Notes under the pieces: generated by a model
Told to the model about the DNA's origin: nothing
What the model saw: only the letters and a program-made list of their open reading frames with translations
Database searches by the model: none
In this document: piece after piece, positions 20,305 through 29,093 of the stretch
Layout of the letters: each line of letters begins with the position of its first letter
How positions within the stretch are numbered: position 1 is the stretch's first letter
From: Melastoma dodecandrum
Taxonomy: Eukaryota > Streptophyta > Magnoliopsida > Myrtales > Melastomataceae
NCBI GenBank assembly: GCA_029817715.1
Contig: JARUPY010000373.1
Coordinates: 861,001-925,000 of the forward strand
DNA length: 64,000 nt
Reading direction: 5' to 3'
Made by a program: the position numbers and the translations under genes

Positions 20305-21723
20305 ATGACTGTGCAGAACCAATCCTTCAGGCCCGATCCGACGTTCTATGCCTCGCCCAAGCTGGCGATGGAGGGCCCGGTCGAGAAGCACTGCTTCACC
20401 TTGGCCCTGAGCCAAGACCAGTCGAAGCCCGACGCACTCGCCGTCATCGACCTCGATCCCGCCTCGTCCACATACGGCAAGATCGTCCACAAGGTGCACG
20501 CGACGACACCAGGCGACGAGTTCCACCATTTCGGCTGGAACGCCTGCTCCTCGGCGCTGTCGCCGCTCACCGGCCATCCCTTCCTCGAGCGGCGCTACCT
20601 CATCGTGCCGGGCATGCGCTCGTCGCGCATCTACATCATCGACACCAAGCCCGACCCGCGCCAGGCAAAGATCGTCAAGGTGATCGAGCCGGAAGAGGTG
20701 TTCGCCAAGACCGGCTACTCGCGCCCGCACACCCTGCACTGCGGGCCGGAAGGCATCTATGTCTCTACCCTTGGCGGCGCCGGCCCGGACGGCACGCAAG
20801 GGCCGCCCGGCGTGTTCATCATGGATTGCGAGACGTTCGAGATCCGCGGCCGCTGGGAGATCGACCGCGGCCCGCAGAAGTTGCATTACGATTTCTGGTG
20901 GAACCTGCCGCGCGACTACATGGTGTCGAGCGAATGGGCGCTGCCGCCTCAGTTCGAGAACGGCCTGGTGCCCGAGGACCTGCTGTCTAACAAGTACGGC
21001 CACCAGATCCACTTCTGGGATCTGCGCGGGCGCCGCAACGTGCAGACGATCGACCTCGGCGCCAACCACCAGATGGCGCTCGAGGTACGTCCGGCACACG
21101 ATCCGACCCGCGAATACGGCTTCCTCGGCGTCGTCGTCGACACGCCGAACCTCGAGGGCTCGATCTGGACCTGGTGGCGCGAGAAGGACGGCAAGTTCTC
21201 GATCAAGAAGACCGCGACGATCCCGCCGGAGCCCGCCGAGGCGGACCTGCTGCCGGATCTGCTCAAGGGCTTCGGCGCCGTGCCGCCGCTGATCACCGAC
21301 ATCGACCTCTCGCTCGACGACCGCTTCCTCTACGTCGCCTGCTGGGGCACCGGCGACCTGCAGCAGTACGATGTGTCCGACCCGTTCAACCCGAAGCTTG
21401 CCGGCTCGGTCCATGCCGGCGGCATCACCCGGCGGACCCCGCACCCGAACGGCAAGAGCTTCGGCGGCGGCCCGCAGATGGTCGAGATCAGCCGGGACGG
21501 CAAGCGGGTCTATTTGACCAATTCGCTTTACTCGTCCTGGGACAAACGGTTCTATCCGGCGGGCGTGCGCGGCGTGCAGGTGCTGGCCAATGCCGGCGCC
21601 AACGGCGGCCTCGAGATCGACAAGGACTTCCTCGTCGAGTTCGACGAGGGCTACGGCGCCCACCAGGTCCGCCTCGAGGGCGGCGACTGCTCGACCGACT
21701 CGTTCTGCTACCCCTCGGTGTGA
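20305..21723 (+). CDS. Selenium-binding protein 56 family / methanethiol oxidase
   Basis: A 472-residue SBP56 protein, a seven-bladed beta-propeller. Bacterial relatives (MtoX) are copper-dependent methanethiol oxidases forming formaldehyde, H2S and H2O2. Conserved features are EFHHFGWNACSSALSP, RPHTLHCGPEGIYVSTLG, LHYDFWWNLPRDYMVSSEW, YGHQIHFWDLRGR and the C-terminal GAHQVRLEGGDCSTDSFCYP. The human selenium-binding CSSC is CSSA here. No signal peptide is visible, although MtoX of some methylotrophs is exported, and the SCO1/mauG-like maturation genes often found beside mtoX are absent. Substrate is therefore inferred from the family only. Confidence 0.9.
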   Translation: MTVQNQSFRPDPTFYASPKLAMEGPVEKHCFTLALSQDQSKPDALAVIDLDPASSTYGKIVHKVHATTPGDEFHHFGWNACSSALSPLTGHPFLERRYLIVPGMRSSRIYIIDTKPDPRQAKIVKVIEPEEVFAKTGYSRPHTLHCGPEGIYVSTLGGAGPDGTQGPPGVFIMDCETFEIRGRWEIDRGPQKLHYDFWWNLPRDYMVSSEWALPPQFENGLVPEDLLSNKYGHQIHFWDLRGRRNVQTIDLGANHQMALEVRPAHDPTREYGFLGVVVDTPNLEGSIWTWWREKDGKFSIKKTATIPPEPAEADLLPDLLKGFGAVPPLITDIDLSLDDRFLYVACWGTGDLQQYDVSDPFNPKLAGSVHAGGITRRTPHPNGKSFGGGPQMVEISRDGKRVYLTNSLYSSWDKRFYPAGVRGVQVLANAGANGGLEIDKDFLVEFDEGYGAHQVRLEGGDCSTDSFCYPSV

Positions 21724-22148
21724 GGAGGCTCGACCGCTTCCCCTCCCCCTTGTGGGGAGGGGTCAGGGGTGGGGGTTCTCGCCGCAACCGCAGCGAAGAT
21801 CGTATCGAGCACGCTCTCGAAGCTGCGCCAGACCTCCTCGTTGGAGAAGCGCAGCACGCGATAGCCCTCGGCTTCGAGCAACGCGGTCCGTGTCGCGTCG
21901 TAGGCTTGCGCCGCGTCTGTCCCATGCTGGTTGCCGTCGACCTCCACCACCAGCTTCGTCCCGTGGCAGCAGAAATCGACGATGTATGGCCCGATCGGGA
22001 CCTGGCGTCGGAAATGGCTGGCTTCCAAAGGCAGGCGGTGACGGAGCGCGTACCACAGCCTACGTTCGGATTCGGTCGGTGCGCGGCGCATCGCGTGGGC
22101 GCGTTTCCGCTGAGCCGTCGGAACGGGGCGGCGGCTCGCGGAGGTCAT
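21708..22148 (-). CDS. DUF559 domain protein (restriction-endonuclease-like fold)
   Basis: A DUF559 protein of about 146 residues, related in fold to very-short-patch-repair endonucleases. The core runs from RRAPTESERRLWYALRHRL through FRRQVPIGPYIVDFCCHGTKLVVEVDG to RVLRFSNEEVWRSFESVL; the acidic and (E)V(D)G residues match the PD-(D/E)XK-like site. I chose the ATG at 22148, which has GAGAGG at good spacing, over a GTG nine bases upstream. The last 22 residues, beginning [13 protein letters not shown], are encoded by the family B repeat, and the gene as a whole lies between two perfect inverted copies of it. Function of the family is not established. Confidence 0.8.
   Translation of the reverse strand: MTSASRRPVPTAQRKRAHAMRRAPTESERRLWYALRHRLPLEASHFRRQVPIGPYIVDFCCHGTKLVVEVDGNQHGTDAAQAYDATRTALLEAEGYRVLRFSNEEVWRSFESVLDTIFAAVAARTPTPDPSPQGGGEAVEPPHTEG
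21738..21785. repeat. Family B repeat, left arm of a 48-bp perfect inverted repeat
   Basis: This 48-base arm starts TTCCCCTCCCCCTTGTGGGG and ends GGTTCTCGCCGC. Its exact reverse complement lies at 22254-22301. The arm overlaps the 3' end of the DUF559 gene and supplies its last codons. It also contains its own small hairpin (CCCCTCC...GGGGAGG). Confidence 0.9.
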
Positions 22149-22253
22149 GCAGGTCACCTCTCGGTTCGGCGATCGAGCTCCGTCTCACTATCGTCGAGGT
22201 GGCGGGCAGTGAAAAGCCGCGACGTTCGATGCCAATCCGGCGGGATCGAGGAG

Positions 22254-22301
22254 GCGGCGAGAACCCCCACCCCTGACCCCTCCCCACAAGGGGGAGGGGA
22301 A
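22254..22301. repeat. Family B repeat, right arm of a 48-bp perfect inverted repeat
   Basis: Exact reverse complement of 21738-21785. It lies about 105 bases upstream of the DUF559 start and about 80 bases before the next rightward gene, so the pair brackets a 563-base unit carrying a single gene. Confidence 0.9.
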
Positions 22302-22381
22302 AGCGGCGGCTCGACCGAGGTAAGGTCATCCAGGCTCGCGCATGCCGTACAGGCGCGCGGAAAGCGGCGCGGCGGCCTCCC

Positions 22382-23026
22382 ATGAGCATCTGGTTGCTCG
22401 TCGTCGCCGTCGGCGCCTACCACGGGCTCTCCCCCGGCATGGGCTGGCCGCTCGCCGTCTCGAACGGGCTTTTCAAGCGTAGCGAGCGCGCTGTCCTTTC
22501 GGCTATGCTGCCGCTCGCCCTCGGCCATTTCCTGGCGATGGCGGCGGTCTTGCTGCCGTTCGCGCTGCTGGTCGTCTATCTCGACTGGGGCAGGGCGATC
22601 CGCCTCGGCGCCGGGCTGGCGGTGGTCGCCTTCGGCGTCTGGCGACTCGTCGACACGCGCCATCCGCGCGTCCTCGCCCGGGTGCGCCCGACGCAGCTCA
22701 CGCTCTGGTCCTTTCTGATGGCGACGGCGCATGGCGCCGGCCTCATGCTGATCCCGATCTATCTCGGCCTCTGCGCGGCGCGCCGGCCCGATGGCGCGCA
22801 TGCCACGATGGACGCGCTGATGCGCTCGAGCCCCGGCCTCGCGGTCCTTGTTGCCATCGTCCACACCGTGGCCGCGCTCGTCGCCGGCGGCGCGGCGGCC
22901 TGGGTGGTCTATCGCTGGCTCGGCCTCAAGGCCATCGGCGCGACCTGGTTCAATCTCGACCGCGCCTGGGCCGCGAGCCTGATCCTCAGCGGCGCCGTCG
23001 GCTGCGCGTTGGCGCTCGCGGATTGA
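22382..23026 (+). CDS. Polytopic membrane protein of unknown function
   Basis: A 214-residue inner-membrane protein with about six hydrophobic segments. Two conspicuous motifs are HGLSPGMGWPLAVSNGL near residue 14 and MATAHGAGLMLIP near residue 115; each places a His-Gly in or near a membrane helix, which could form a metal or proton site. I do not recognise the family with certainty; the layout recalls transporters of the LysE/NicO type. It stands alone between the DUF559 unit and a small secreted protein, with no sign of an operon partner. Confidence 0.65.
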   Translation: MSIWLLVVAVGAYHGLSPGMGWPLAVSNGLFKRSERAVLSAMLPLALGHFLAMAAVLLPFALLVVYLDWGRAIRLGAGLAVVAFGVWRLVDTRHPRVLARVRPTQLTLWSFLMATAHGAGLMLIPIYLGLCAARRPDGAHATMDALMRSSPGLAVLVAIVHTVAALVAGGAAAWVVYRWLGLKAIGATWFNLDRAWAASLILSGAVGCALALAD

Positions 23027-23142
23027 GCGCGACGGAGTGGCGGCGTCTTGCTGCCGTCGCGCCGAGTGCCGAATCGACCGGGGGTGCGCGCCCCGACGAA
23101 CCTCGAGCGATCTGAGCCGTTTTTCCGCTGGAGGATCGCCCC

Positions 23143-23430
23143 ATGATCACAAGGTTGAAGACGTTTCTCGTCGTCACGATCGCAGCGGCCATGCTGGGCG
23201 CCGCCATTGCGGCAACCGCCACGCCCGCGCAAGCCTCTAACGGCTTTCCGCGCTATTACGACTACGGACCGGGCGTCGGTTACGCGGCTGGGGCTGTCAT
23301 CGGCAACGCGATCGCCGCCGGCTCCTATCCCTACTACGGCGATTTCTATGTCGACCCGTACGGCTATCCACCCTACGGTGGGCCGTATCACTATCCGTAT
23401 CCAGGCTACGGATACTACTACGGCTATTGA
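23143..23430 (+). CDS. Small secreted Tyr/Gly/Pro-rich protein
   Basis: A 95-residue protein with a Sec signal peptide (cleavage after QAS or AQA near residue 31) and a mature part dominated by tyrosine, glycine and proline, with runs such as PYGYPPYGGPY and YPGYGYYYGY. Such low-complexity exported proteins are common in Hyphomicrobiales and their role is unknown. A GGAGGA site lies eight bases before the ATG. It sits 195 bases upstream of cytochrome b, where a Rieske gene would normally be. Confidence 0.7.
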   Translation: MITRLKTFLVVTIAAAMLGAAIAATATPAQASNGFPRYYDYGPGVGYAAGAVIGNAIAAGSYPYYGDFYVDPYGYPPYGGPYHYPYPGYGYYYGY

Positions 23431-23625
23431 TCCGGGCTCGGCCGTGGCACCTCGCGGCGGCCTCGCGACACAGCGCCGTCGCTCCGCACATTCGATCCCG
23501 GCCGCGACGCCGCAGCCTCTTGACCCCGCCAATGCGACACGCGACAAGCGCAGCCGGCTCGACCGGGCCTGGGGTCGCGCGTCGGCCGGGACCCAATTGA
23601 CAAAGCGCGTGAGGGGCGACCTTCG

Positions 23626-24906
23626 ATGAGTGGACCATCCACCTACGTTCCGAGGAGCGGGGCGGCGAAATGGCTGGAGACCCGCCTGCCGATCGTCGGC
23701 CTCGTCCACTCATCCTTCGTGGTCTTTCCCAATCCGCGCAATCTCAACTACTGGTGGACGTTCGGCGGCATCCTCTCCTTCATGCTGGTGTCGCAGATCC
23801 TCACCGGGGTCATCCTGGCGATGCACTACACGCCGCAGGCCGCGATGGCCTTCGCCTCCGTCGAGCACATCATGCGCGACGTGAATGGCGGCTGGCTGCT
23901 GCGCTATGCGCATGCCAACGGCGCCTCGATGTTCTTCATCGTCGTCTATACGCACATCTTCCGCGGGCTCTATTACGGGTCGTACAAGGCGCCGCGCGAG
24001 ATGGTCTGGCTGCTCGGCGTCGTCATCTTCCTGCTGATGATGGCGACCGCGTTCATGGGCTATGTGCTGCCGTGGGGACAGATGAGCTTCTGGGGCGCCA
24101 CCGTCATCACCTCGCTGTTCGGGGCGATCCCGGTGATCGGCAACTGGGTCACGCATCTGCTGTGGGGCGGCTATTCGGTCGGCAATGCCACGCTGAACCG
24201 CTTCTTCTCGCTGCACTACCTCATGCCCTTCATGATCGCCGGCGTGGTGGGCCTGCACATCTGGGCGCTGCACGTCCCGGGCTCCAACAACCCCGTCGGC
24301 GTCGAGGTCAAGTCCACGAAGGACACGCTGCCCTTCCACCCCTACTTCACCGTGAAGGACGGCTTCGCGCTGGTCTGCTACCTGATCCTCTACAGCTGGG
24401 TGGTCTTCTACGTCCCGAACTACCTCAACCATTCCGACAACTACATCCAGGCCAACCCGCTGGTGACGCCGGCGCACATCGTGCCGGAATGGTACTTCCT
24501 GCCGTTCTACGCGATCCTGCGCGCCATCCCGTCGAAGCTGATGGGAGTGCTGGCGATGTTCGCGGCGATCCTGCTCCTGGCCTTCATGCCCTGGCTCGAC
24601 ACGTCGCGCGTCAAGTCGGCGAACTACCGGCCGCTCTACAAGATCGCCTTCTGGCTGTTTGTCGCCGACGCGCTGCTGCTCGGCTACATCGGCTCGCAGC
24701 CGCCCGAGGGCTGGTACGTGTTTTTCGGACGCGTCTTCACCGCCTATTACTTCTTCCACCTGGTGATCCTGCTGCCGTTGCTCGGCTTCATCGAGAAGCC
24801 GCTGGCGCTGCCGGCCTCGATTGCCGACACCGTGCTCGGCCCCCGCGGCGGCTCGGCGGCCGCCATGGCCGCGGGCGCGGCGCAGTCTCCCAACACGAAG
24901 GGTTGA
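23626..24906 (+). CDS. petB: Cytochrome bc1 complex, cytochrome b subunit
   Basis: A 426-residue membrane subunit of ubiquinol:cytochrome c oxidoreductase. Eight transmembrane helices are visible. The haem-ligand histidines lie in [21 protein letters not shown] and in the [10 protein letters not shown] helix; the Qo-site motif [13 protein letters not shown] near residue 285 is intact. Together with cytochrome c1 it carries electrons from ubiquinol to cytochrome c and pumps protons. A GAGGGG site precedes the ATG. Cytochrome c1 follows after five bases. The Rieske iron-sulfur gene, which should come first in the operon, is absent. Confidence 0.97.
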   Translation: MSGPSTYVPRSGAAKWLETRLPIVGLVHSSFVVFPNPRNLNYWWTFGGILSFMLVSQILTGVILAMHYTPQAAMAFASVEHIMRDVNGGWLLRYAHANGASMFFIVVYTHIFRGLYYGSYKAPREMVWLLGVVIFLLMMATAFMGYVLPWGQMSFWGATVITSLFGAIPVIGNWVTHLLWGGYSVGNATLNRFFSLHYLMPFMIAGVVGLHIWALHVPGSNNPVGVEVKSTKDTLPFHPYFTVKDGFALVCYLILYSWVVFYVPNYLNHSDNYIQANPLVTPAHIVPEWYFLPFYAILRAIPSKLMGVLAMFAAILLLAFMPWLDTSRVKSANYRPLYKIAFWLFVADALLLGYIGSQPPEGWYVFFGRVFTAYYFFHLVILLPLLGFIEKPLALPASIADTVLGPRGGSAAAMAAGAAQSPNTKG

Positions 24907-24911
24907 GCCCG

Positions 24912-25877
24912 ATGCGTTTCGACTGGAAGCGGATGGCCGTCAGTCTGGCGGTCGGCGCCGGCGTGCTCGGCCTTGGCATGACGCCGATCTTCGCCGCGAG
25001 CCCCGACGGCACGATCGTCGTCGCGCAGCAGGGTGCGGCCGAGAAGCCCGGTGCGAAGCCAGATGCGGCCGGCGCGCCGCCGCCAGCCTCAGGCGGTGAG
25101 GCCAAGACCGGCAGCGAGGCCAAGCCCGTCGAGGCCGCCAACGGCACCGAGCCGGCGATCCCGCCTTACGTCGAGTGGAGCTTTGCCGGCTTCTTCGGCC
25201 ATTACGACCTCGCTCAGCTCCAGCGCGGCTACAAGGTTTACAAGGAGGTCTGCTCGAATTGCCACTCGATGAAGCTGGTGGCTTTCCGCAATCTAGAGGA
25301 CCTCGGCTACTCGGCCGGCCAGATCAAGGCGCTGGCCGCGACCTATCAGATCGAGGATGGTCCGAACGACAAGGGCGCGATGTTCACGCGGCCGGGCCGC
25401 CCTTCCGTTTATTTCCCGTCGCCGTTCCCCCATCCCGAAGCCGCGGCCGCCGCTTACGGCAAGGCGCCGCCTGACATGTCCGACCTCGCCAAGGCGCGCG
25501 GCTGGGAGCGCGGCTTCCCGCTCTTCATCCTCGATTTCTTTACGCAGTACGAGGAGGTCGAGGGGCCGACCTACATCCACGCCATCCTGAACGGCTACAC
25601 CAAGCCCGACGACCCGAAATACAACATCTACATGCCCAACCATCAGATCGCGATGCCCAAGCCGCTCAACGACGGGCAGGTGAAATACACCGACGGCTCG
25701 CCCGAGACGCTCGCGCAATATTCGGAGGACGTCGGCGCGTTTCTGATGTGGGCGGCCGAGCCCAAGCTCGAGGAGCGCAAGGCGACGGGCTTTCGCGTGC
25801 TCGTTTTCCTCATCGTCTTCGCGGTGCTGCTCTATTTCGTGAAGAAGCGGATCTGGTCGCGCGTCGAGGGCCACTGA
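24912..25877 (+). CDS. petC: Cytochrome bc1 complex, cytochrome c1 subunit
   Basis: A 321-residue membrane-anchored c-type cytochrome. It has an N-terminal signal peptide, an alanine/proline-rich linker (residues about 35-75), the haem motif CSNCH near residue 115, the methionine-ligand region around YMPNHQIAMP near residue 240, and a C-terminal membrane helix (VLVFLIVFAVLLYFV). It is separate from cytochrome b, unlike the fused FbcH of Bradyrhizobium relatives. The stop codon is also the first codon of a family D repeat that can form a hairpin, a likely end of the operon. Confidence 0.97.
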   Translation: MRFDWKRMAVSLAVGAGVLGLGMTPIFAASPDGTIVVAQQGAAEKPGAKPDAAGAPPPASGGEAKTGSEAKPVEAANGTEPAIPPYVEWSFAGFFGHYDLAQLQRGYKVYKEVCSNCHSMKLVAFRNLEDLGYSAGQIKALAATYQIEDGPNDKGAMFTRPGRPSVYFPSPFPHPEAAAAAYGKAPPDMSDLAKARGWERGFPLFILDFFTQYEEVEGPTYIHAILNGYTKPDDPKYNIYMPNHQIAMPKPLNDGQVKYTDGSPETLAQYSEDVGAFLMWAAEPKLEERKATGFRVLVFLIVFAVLLYFVKKRIWSRVEGH

Positions 25878-25926
25878 CGGAGCGCGCACGCCTCGTGCGC
25901 GACAGGGGGGACGAGGCGTCGCCCCT
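25875..25926 (+). repeat. Family D hairpin repeat beginning at the petC stop codon
   Basis: The element begins TGACGGAGCGCGCACGCCTC, the TGA being the petC stop. ACGCCTCGT is followed 14 bases later by its perfect complement ACGAGGCGT, forming a nine-pair stem. It matches 18384-18435 on the other strand over about 50 bases with few differences. A terminator or transcript-stabilising role is likely. Confidence 0.7.
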
Positions 25927-26012
25927 CCGTCTCGTAACCTTTCGGTCCGTGCCTACGTAATGAGGTCATGGCGGCGCCCCGCTGGCGCCGCGCCTCATTT
26001 CGGGAGATGCGC

Positions 26013-26514
26013 GTGACCTCCAGACGCAGCTTCATGGCGACGACAGGCCTCGGTGCCGTCCTCGCAGTGCTCGGCTTCACCTTGTTCGGCGGCGGACGCC
26101 GCGCCGCCGCCGGCCCGACGGGCAAGTTTCCCCTAGAGCTCAGCGATGCCGACTGGCAGAAGCGGCTGACCCCGGCCCAGTATCGCGTGCTGCGCGAGGC
26201 GGGCACCGAGCGCGCCTTCACCAGCCCCCTGAACGACCAGCACCGCAAGGGCGTCTTTGCCTGCGCCGGCTGCGCCACGAAGGCATTTAGGTCGGAGACA
26301 AAGTTTTGATTCGGGCACAGGCTGGCCGAGCTTCTACGCGCCGATCCCCGGTGCGGTCGCCGAGGAGACCGACACCACGCTCGGCATGAGCCGCACCGAG
26401 GTCCATTGCTCGAATTGCGGCGGCCATCTCGGCCATGTCTTCGACGATGGCCCGCCGCCGACCGGGCTGCGCTATTGCATGAATGGCGTGGCCCTGAAAT
26501 TCGAGGCGGCCTGA
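26013..26514 (+). CDS. msrB: Peptide-methionine (R)-S-oxide reductase, exported (one frameshift)
   Basis: MsrB reduces the R form of methionine sulfoxide in proteins. The N-terminus carries a twin-arginine signal ([10 protein letters not shown]), so the enzyme is probably exported folded. Two zinc-ligand pairs are visible (CAGC and CSNC), and the catalytic cysteine lies in [15 protein letters not shown] insertion near 26307 splits the gene in the DSGTGWPSF motif. I prefer the GTG at 26013, seven bases behind GGAG; the ATG at 26007 touches that site. It precedes msrA by a short gap. Confidence 0.88.
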
Positions 26515-26535
26515 GCCGCCGGGAGGATGGATCCG

Positions 26536-27256
26536 ATGCGACAATCCAACAGAGTTGCGGGCAGGACCCTGCTTGCCGGTGCCGGCATCGTCGCGCTCGC
26601 CGCAGCGGCGCTCTGGCACCAGCCGCGCGCCTCCGCCGAGGAAATGCGCCTCGTCCCTCCGCCCAAGGTCGACGTGCCGGCCGGCACCGCCGGCAAGACC
26701 GCGACGGCCGTCTTCGCCGGCGGCTGCTTCTGGGGTGTCCAGGCCGTGTTCCAGCACGTGAAGGGCGTGAAGGACGCTGTCTCGGGCTATTCCGGCGGCT
26801 CGTCGATGACGGCGTCCTACCCGGTCGTCTCGACGGGTACGACCGGCCATGCGGAGAGCGTGCGCATCACCTTCGACCCGCACGTCGTGAGCTACGGCAA
26901 GCTGCTGCAGATCTACTTCTCGGTTGTTGCCGATCCGACCACCTTGAACGCACAAGGGCCGGACGAGGGGACGCAGTATCGCTCCAACGTCTTCGCGGCG
27001 ACGCCAGAGCAGGCCAAGGTCGCCAAGGACTATATCGCGCAGTTTGCAGGCGGCCCACGCCTACGAGGCGCCGATCGTGACCAAGGTGACGCCGTTCAAG
27101 GCGTTCTATCCGGCCGAGGGCTACCACCAGAACTATCTGACCCTGCATCCGGACGAGGGCTACATCGCCCAGAACGACATTCCCAAGGTCGAGGGACTGA
27201 AGAAGCTGTTCCCGAAGGAATGGAATCCCGGCGCCGTGCTGACGGCGACCAATTGA
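26536..27256 (+). CDS. msrA: Peptide-methionine (S)-S-oxide reductase, exported (one frameshift)
   Basis: MsrA reduces the S form of methionine sulfoxide. A signal peptide (LLAGAGIVALAAAALW) precedes the catalytic motif GGCFWGVQAVF near residue 60, and YFSVVADPTTLNAQGPDEGTQYRS follows. A base insertion near 27045 shifts the last 68 residues, which contain the conserved FYPAEGYHQNYL. The ATG at 26536 is preferred because GGGAGG lies nine bases before it; an ATG-like start at 26527 would overlap that site. With msrB and the following gene it forms an apparently exported oxidative-repair operon. Confidence 0.9.
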
Positions 27257-27941
27257 GCCCACTCGAGCGACCTCTCGCGGCGGCGTTCGCCGTCTGCCTT
27301 GCAGCGAGCACGGCGTCGGCCGCGAGCCGGCCCGTTGTGCTCGAGCTCTTCACCTCGCAGGGCTGCTCGTCCTGCCCGCCCGCCGACGCCTTCCTGACCA
27401 AGCTCGCCCGAGCGCCCCGACCTGCTGCCGCTGGCGTTCCATGTGACGTACTGGAACTCTCTCGGCTGGCGCGATCCCTATTCCAGCGAGACGGCGACGA
27501 GCCGGCAGGCGATGTATGCGGCACGGCTCGGCGGCGGGTCGTACACGCCGGAGATCGTCGTCGACGGTCGCCGCGGCATGGTGGGCTCCGACCGTGGCGA
27601 TGTCGCTGCCGCTTATCGCCGCCGCGCGCGACGCGATCGGGACAGCGGTGCCGGTGAGCCTCTCCCCCGCGAACGGTGGCATCAAGATCACGCTCGGGGG
27701 TGGCAAGGGGCGAGGCCGGATCATGCTGATCGGCTTCGACCCGCGCCGCGAGACCCAGGTCGGGCGCGGCGAGAACAGCGGACGGACCCTCGTCGAGTCG
27801 AACATCGTCCGCTCGGTGCGGACTGTCGGCGACTACGAGGGCGCACCGCTGACCTTGACCGCGCCGAAGGGCAACGGCGAAGCGACCGCCGTCATTGTCC
27901 AGGCATACGACGGCACGATGCTCGGCGCCGCGCGGATGTAG
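27253..27941 (+). CDS. DUF1223 exported thioredoxin-fold-like protein (two frameshifts)
   Basis: A DUF1223 protein of about 228 residues. It starts at a TTG (27253) that overlaps the msrA stop (TTGA), followed by a signal peptide ending ASTASA and the family motif VVLELFTSQGCSSCPPAD, whose CSSC pair resembles a thioredoxin-like site. Further conserved parts are HVTYWNSLGWRDPYSS and YTPEIVVDGR. Single-base insertions near 27413 and 27614 split it. Overlap with exported MsrA suggests it may act with the Msr enzymes in periplasmic redox repair, but this is inference from position. Confidence 0.82.
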
Positions 27942-28081
27942 TCCGGAGCGGGCACACAGGGCGAGATGGGGGCGATGGGGCGCTGCTCCTTCTCACGTGA
28001 AGTGTTGTTCCCCTCGGCCGCCACAATTTCCGCCAAAAGATCGCCGTAGCGCCGGCCTTGGTCGGCTCGGGGGATCGATGC

Positions 28082-28707
28082 ATGTGGTTTCGGGGGCTTC
28101 GCGCGCGATCTGCGCTTATATTTGCCGGCCTGGCGGTTGGCGGCACGACAGGGTGGGCGCAGTCACCTGGCCCCCAGGGCGCCCAACCTGCCCAAATTTG
28201 TGTTGCGCCAAATACCGAGCCGGCGGCGGCAATCGGCGCCTGCACAGCGGTGCTCGCCGCCCAGCCCGATCCCTCGCGGCGCGCACTCGCCTTCTACCGA
28301 CGCGCCGAAGCCTACATCAAGACGGGAAACCTCGAGCGGGCCATCGCCGACCTCACGGCGGCGATCGCCGCTAACCCGGACTACGGAGACGCCTATTACG
28401 ACCGCGCGCTCGCCTACGTGACCACGCGCGACAAGAACGCGCACCGAAACAGTCTCGCCATCCCCGACCTGACGGAAGCGATCCGCCTCGCGCCAAAGGA
28501 CGATGCGGCCCTAACCCTGCGTGGCGAGACTTACCGTTTCGCCAAGGACTACACGAAGGCGCTCGCCGATCTCGATGCGGCGATCGCCCTCAACCCGCAG
28601 AACGCCCAGGCCTTCCTCACCCGTGCCGCGGTCTGGGAGGCGAAGGGCGACGGCAAGCGCGCTGCTGCCGACCGGCCGCCGAGGCGGACCGGCTGCAGCA
28701 CAATTGA
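28082..28707 (+). CDS. Exported TPR-repeat protein (C-terminal frameshift)
   Basis: A protein of about 208 residues with a signal peptide (SALIFAGLAVGGTTGWAQ) and at least three TPR units, such as FYRRAEAYIKTGNLERAIADL and LALNPQNAQAFLTRAA-like segments. The open frame runs past the expected end; loss of one G near 28675 would explain this, and the restored frame stops at 28705-28707. A Cys pair (ICVAP...GACTAV) near the mature N-terminus might form a disulfide. No enzyme domain is seen. It converges with the DUF1328 gene. Confidence 0.7.
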
Positions 28708-28716
28708 GTTTCGCGA

Positions 28717-28899
28717 TCAGGTCACCGCGTGGAAGATGGTCAGGCCGAGCACCAGCAGGACCAGGAAGATGACGACCGCGATGTAGAACAGGATGCGCGC
28801 GATGCCGCTCGCGCCGGCCGATATGTTCGTGAAGCCGAGGCCGCCGGCGATCACCGAGATGACGAAGAAAATGAGAGCCCATTTCAGCGCGGTAGTCAT
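28717..28899 (-). CDS. DUF1328 small membrane protein
   Basis: A 60-residue protein with two hydrophobic helices, [19 protein letters not shown] and [20 protein letters not shown], the hallmark of DUF1328/YtjA-type inner-membrane proteins. Such genes are widespread in proteobacteria and often induced by stress, but their function is unknown. On the reading strand a GGAAC lies at 28976-28972 followed after 17 bases by CATT, a partial match to the EcfG general-stress promoter (GGAAC...CGTT), about 50 bases before the ATG. Confidence 0.85.
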   Translation of the reverse strand: MTTALKWALIFFVISVIAGGLGFTNISAGASGIARILFYIAVVIFLVLLVLGLTIFHAVT

Positions 28900-28950
28900 G
28901 ATCGCGTGCCCTTGTCGGCCATCGACACCCTGTCGATCCAGCGCGCACTT

Positions 28951-28976
28951 AATGCCGAGCTTGCGCTGAACGTTCC
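28951..28976 (-). promoter_or_regulatory. Possible EcfG-type promoter of the DUF1328 gene
   Basis: GGAAC (28976-28972), 17-base spacer, CATT (28954-28951). The -35 is perfect and the -10 matches three of four bases of the alphaproteobacterial general-stress consensus. Weak evidence from a short motif, strengthened only by the stress-linked family it would serve. Confidence 0.25.
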
Positions 28977-29093
28977 GTCCCGCATTCGCCTGAAGAAGTG
29001 CTATGCTCTAAGACCGACGGCGCGCGCGGGGCGGGTCAAGGCCCAGCTTGGCGCGCCTGATGCTTTGCAAGGGGCGATGACGGAGGTCCATCC

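Noticed and set aside
23431..23625. A Rieske protein gene before petB
   Set aside because: All three rightward frames were read; no CTHLGC or CPCHGS motif, no membrane anchor and no typical C-terminus.
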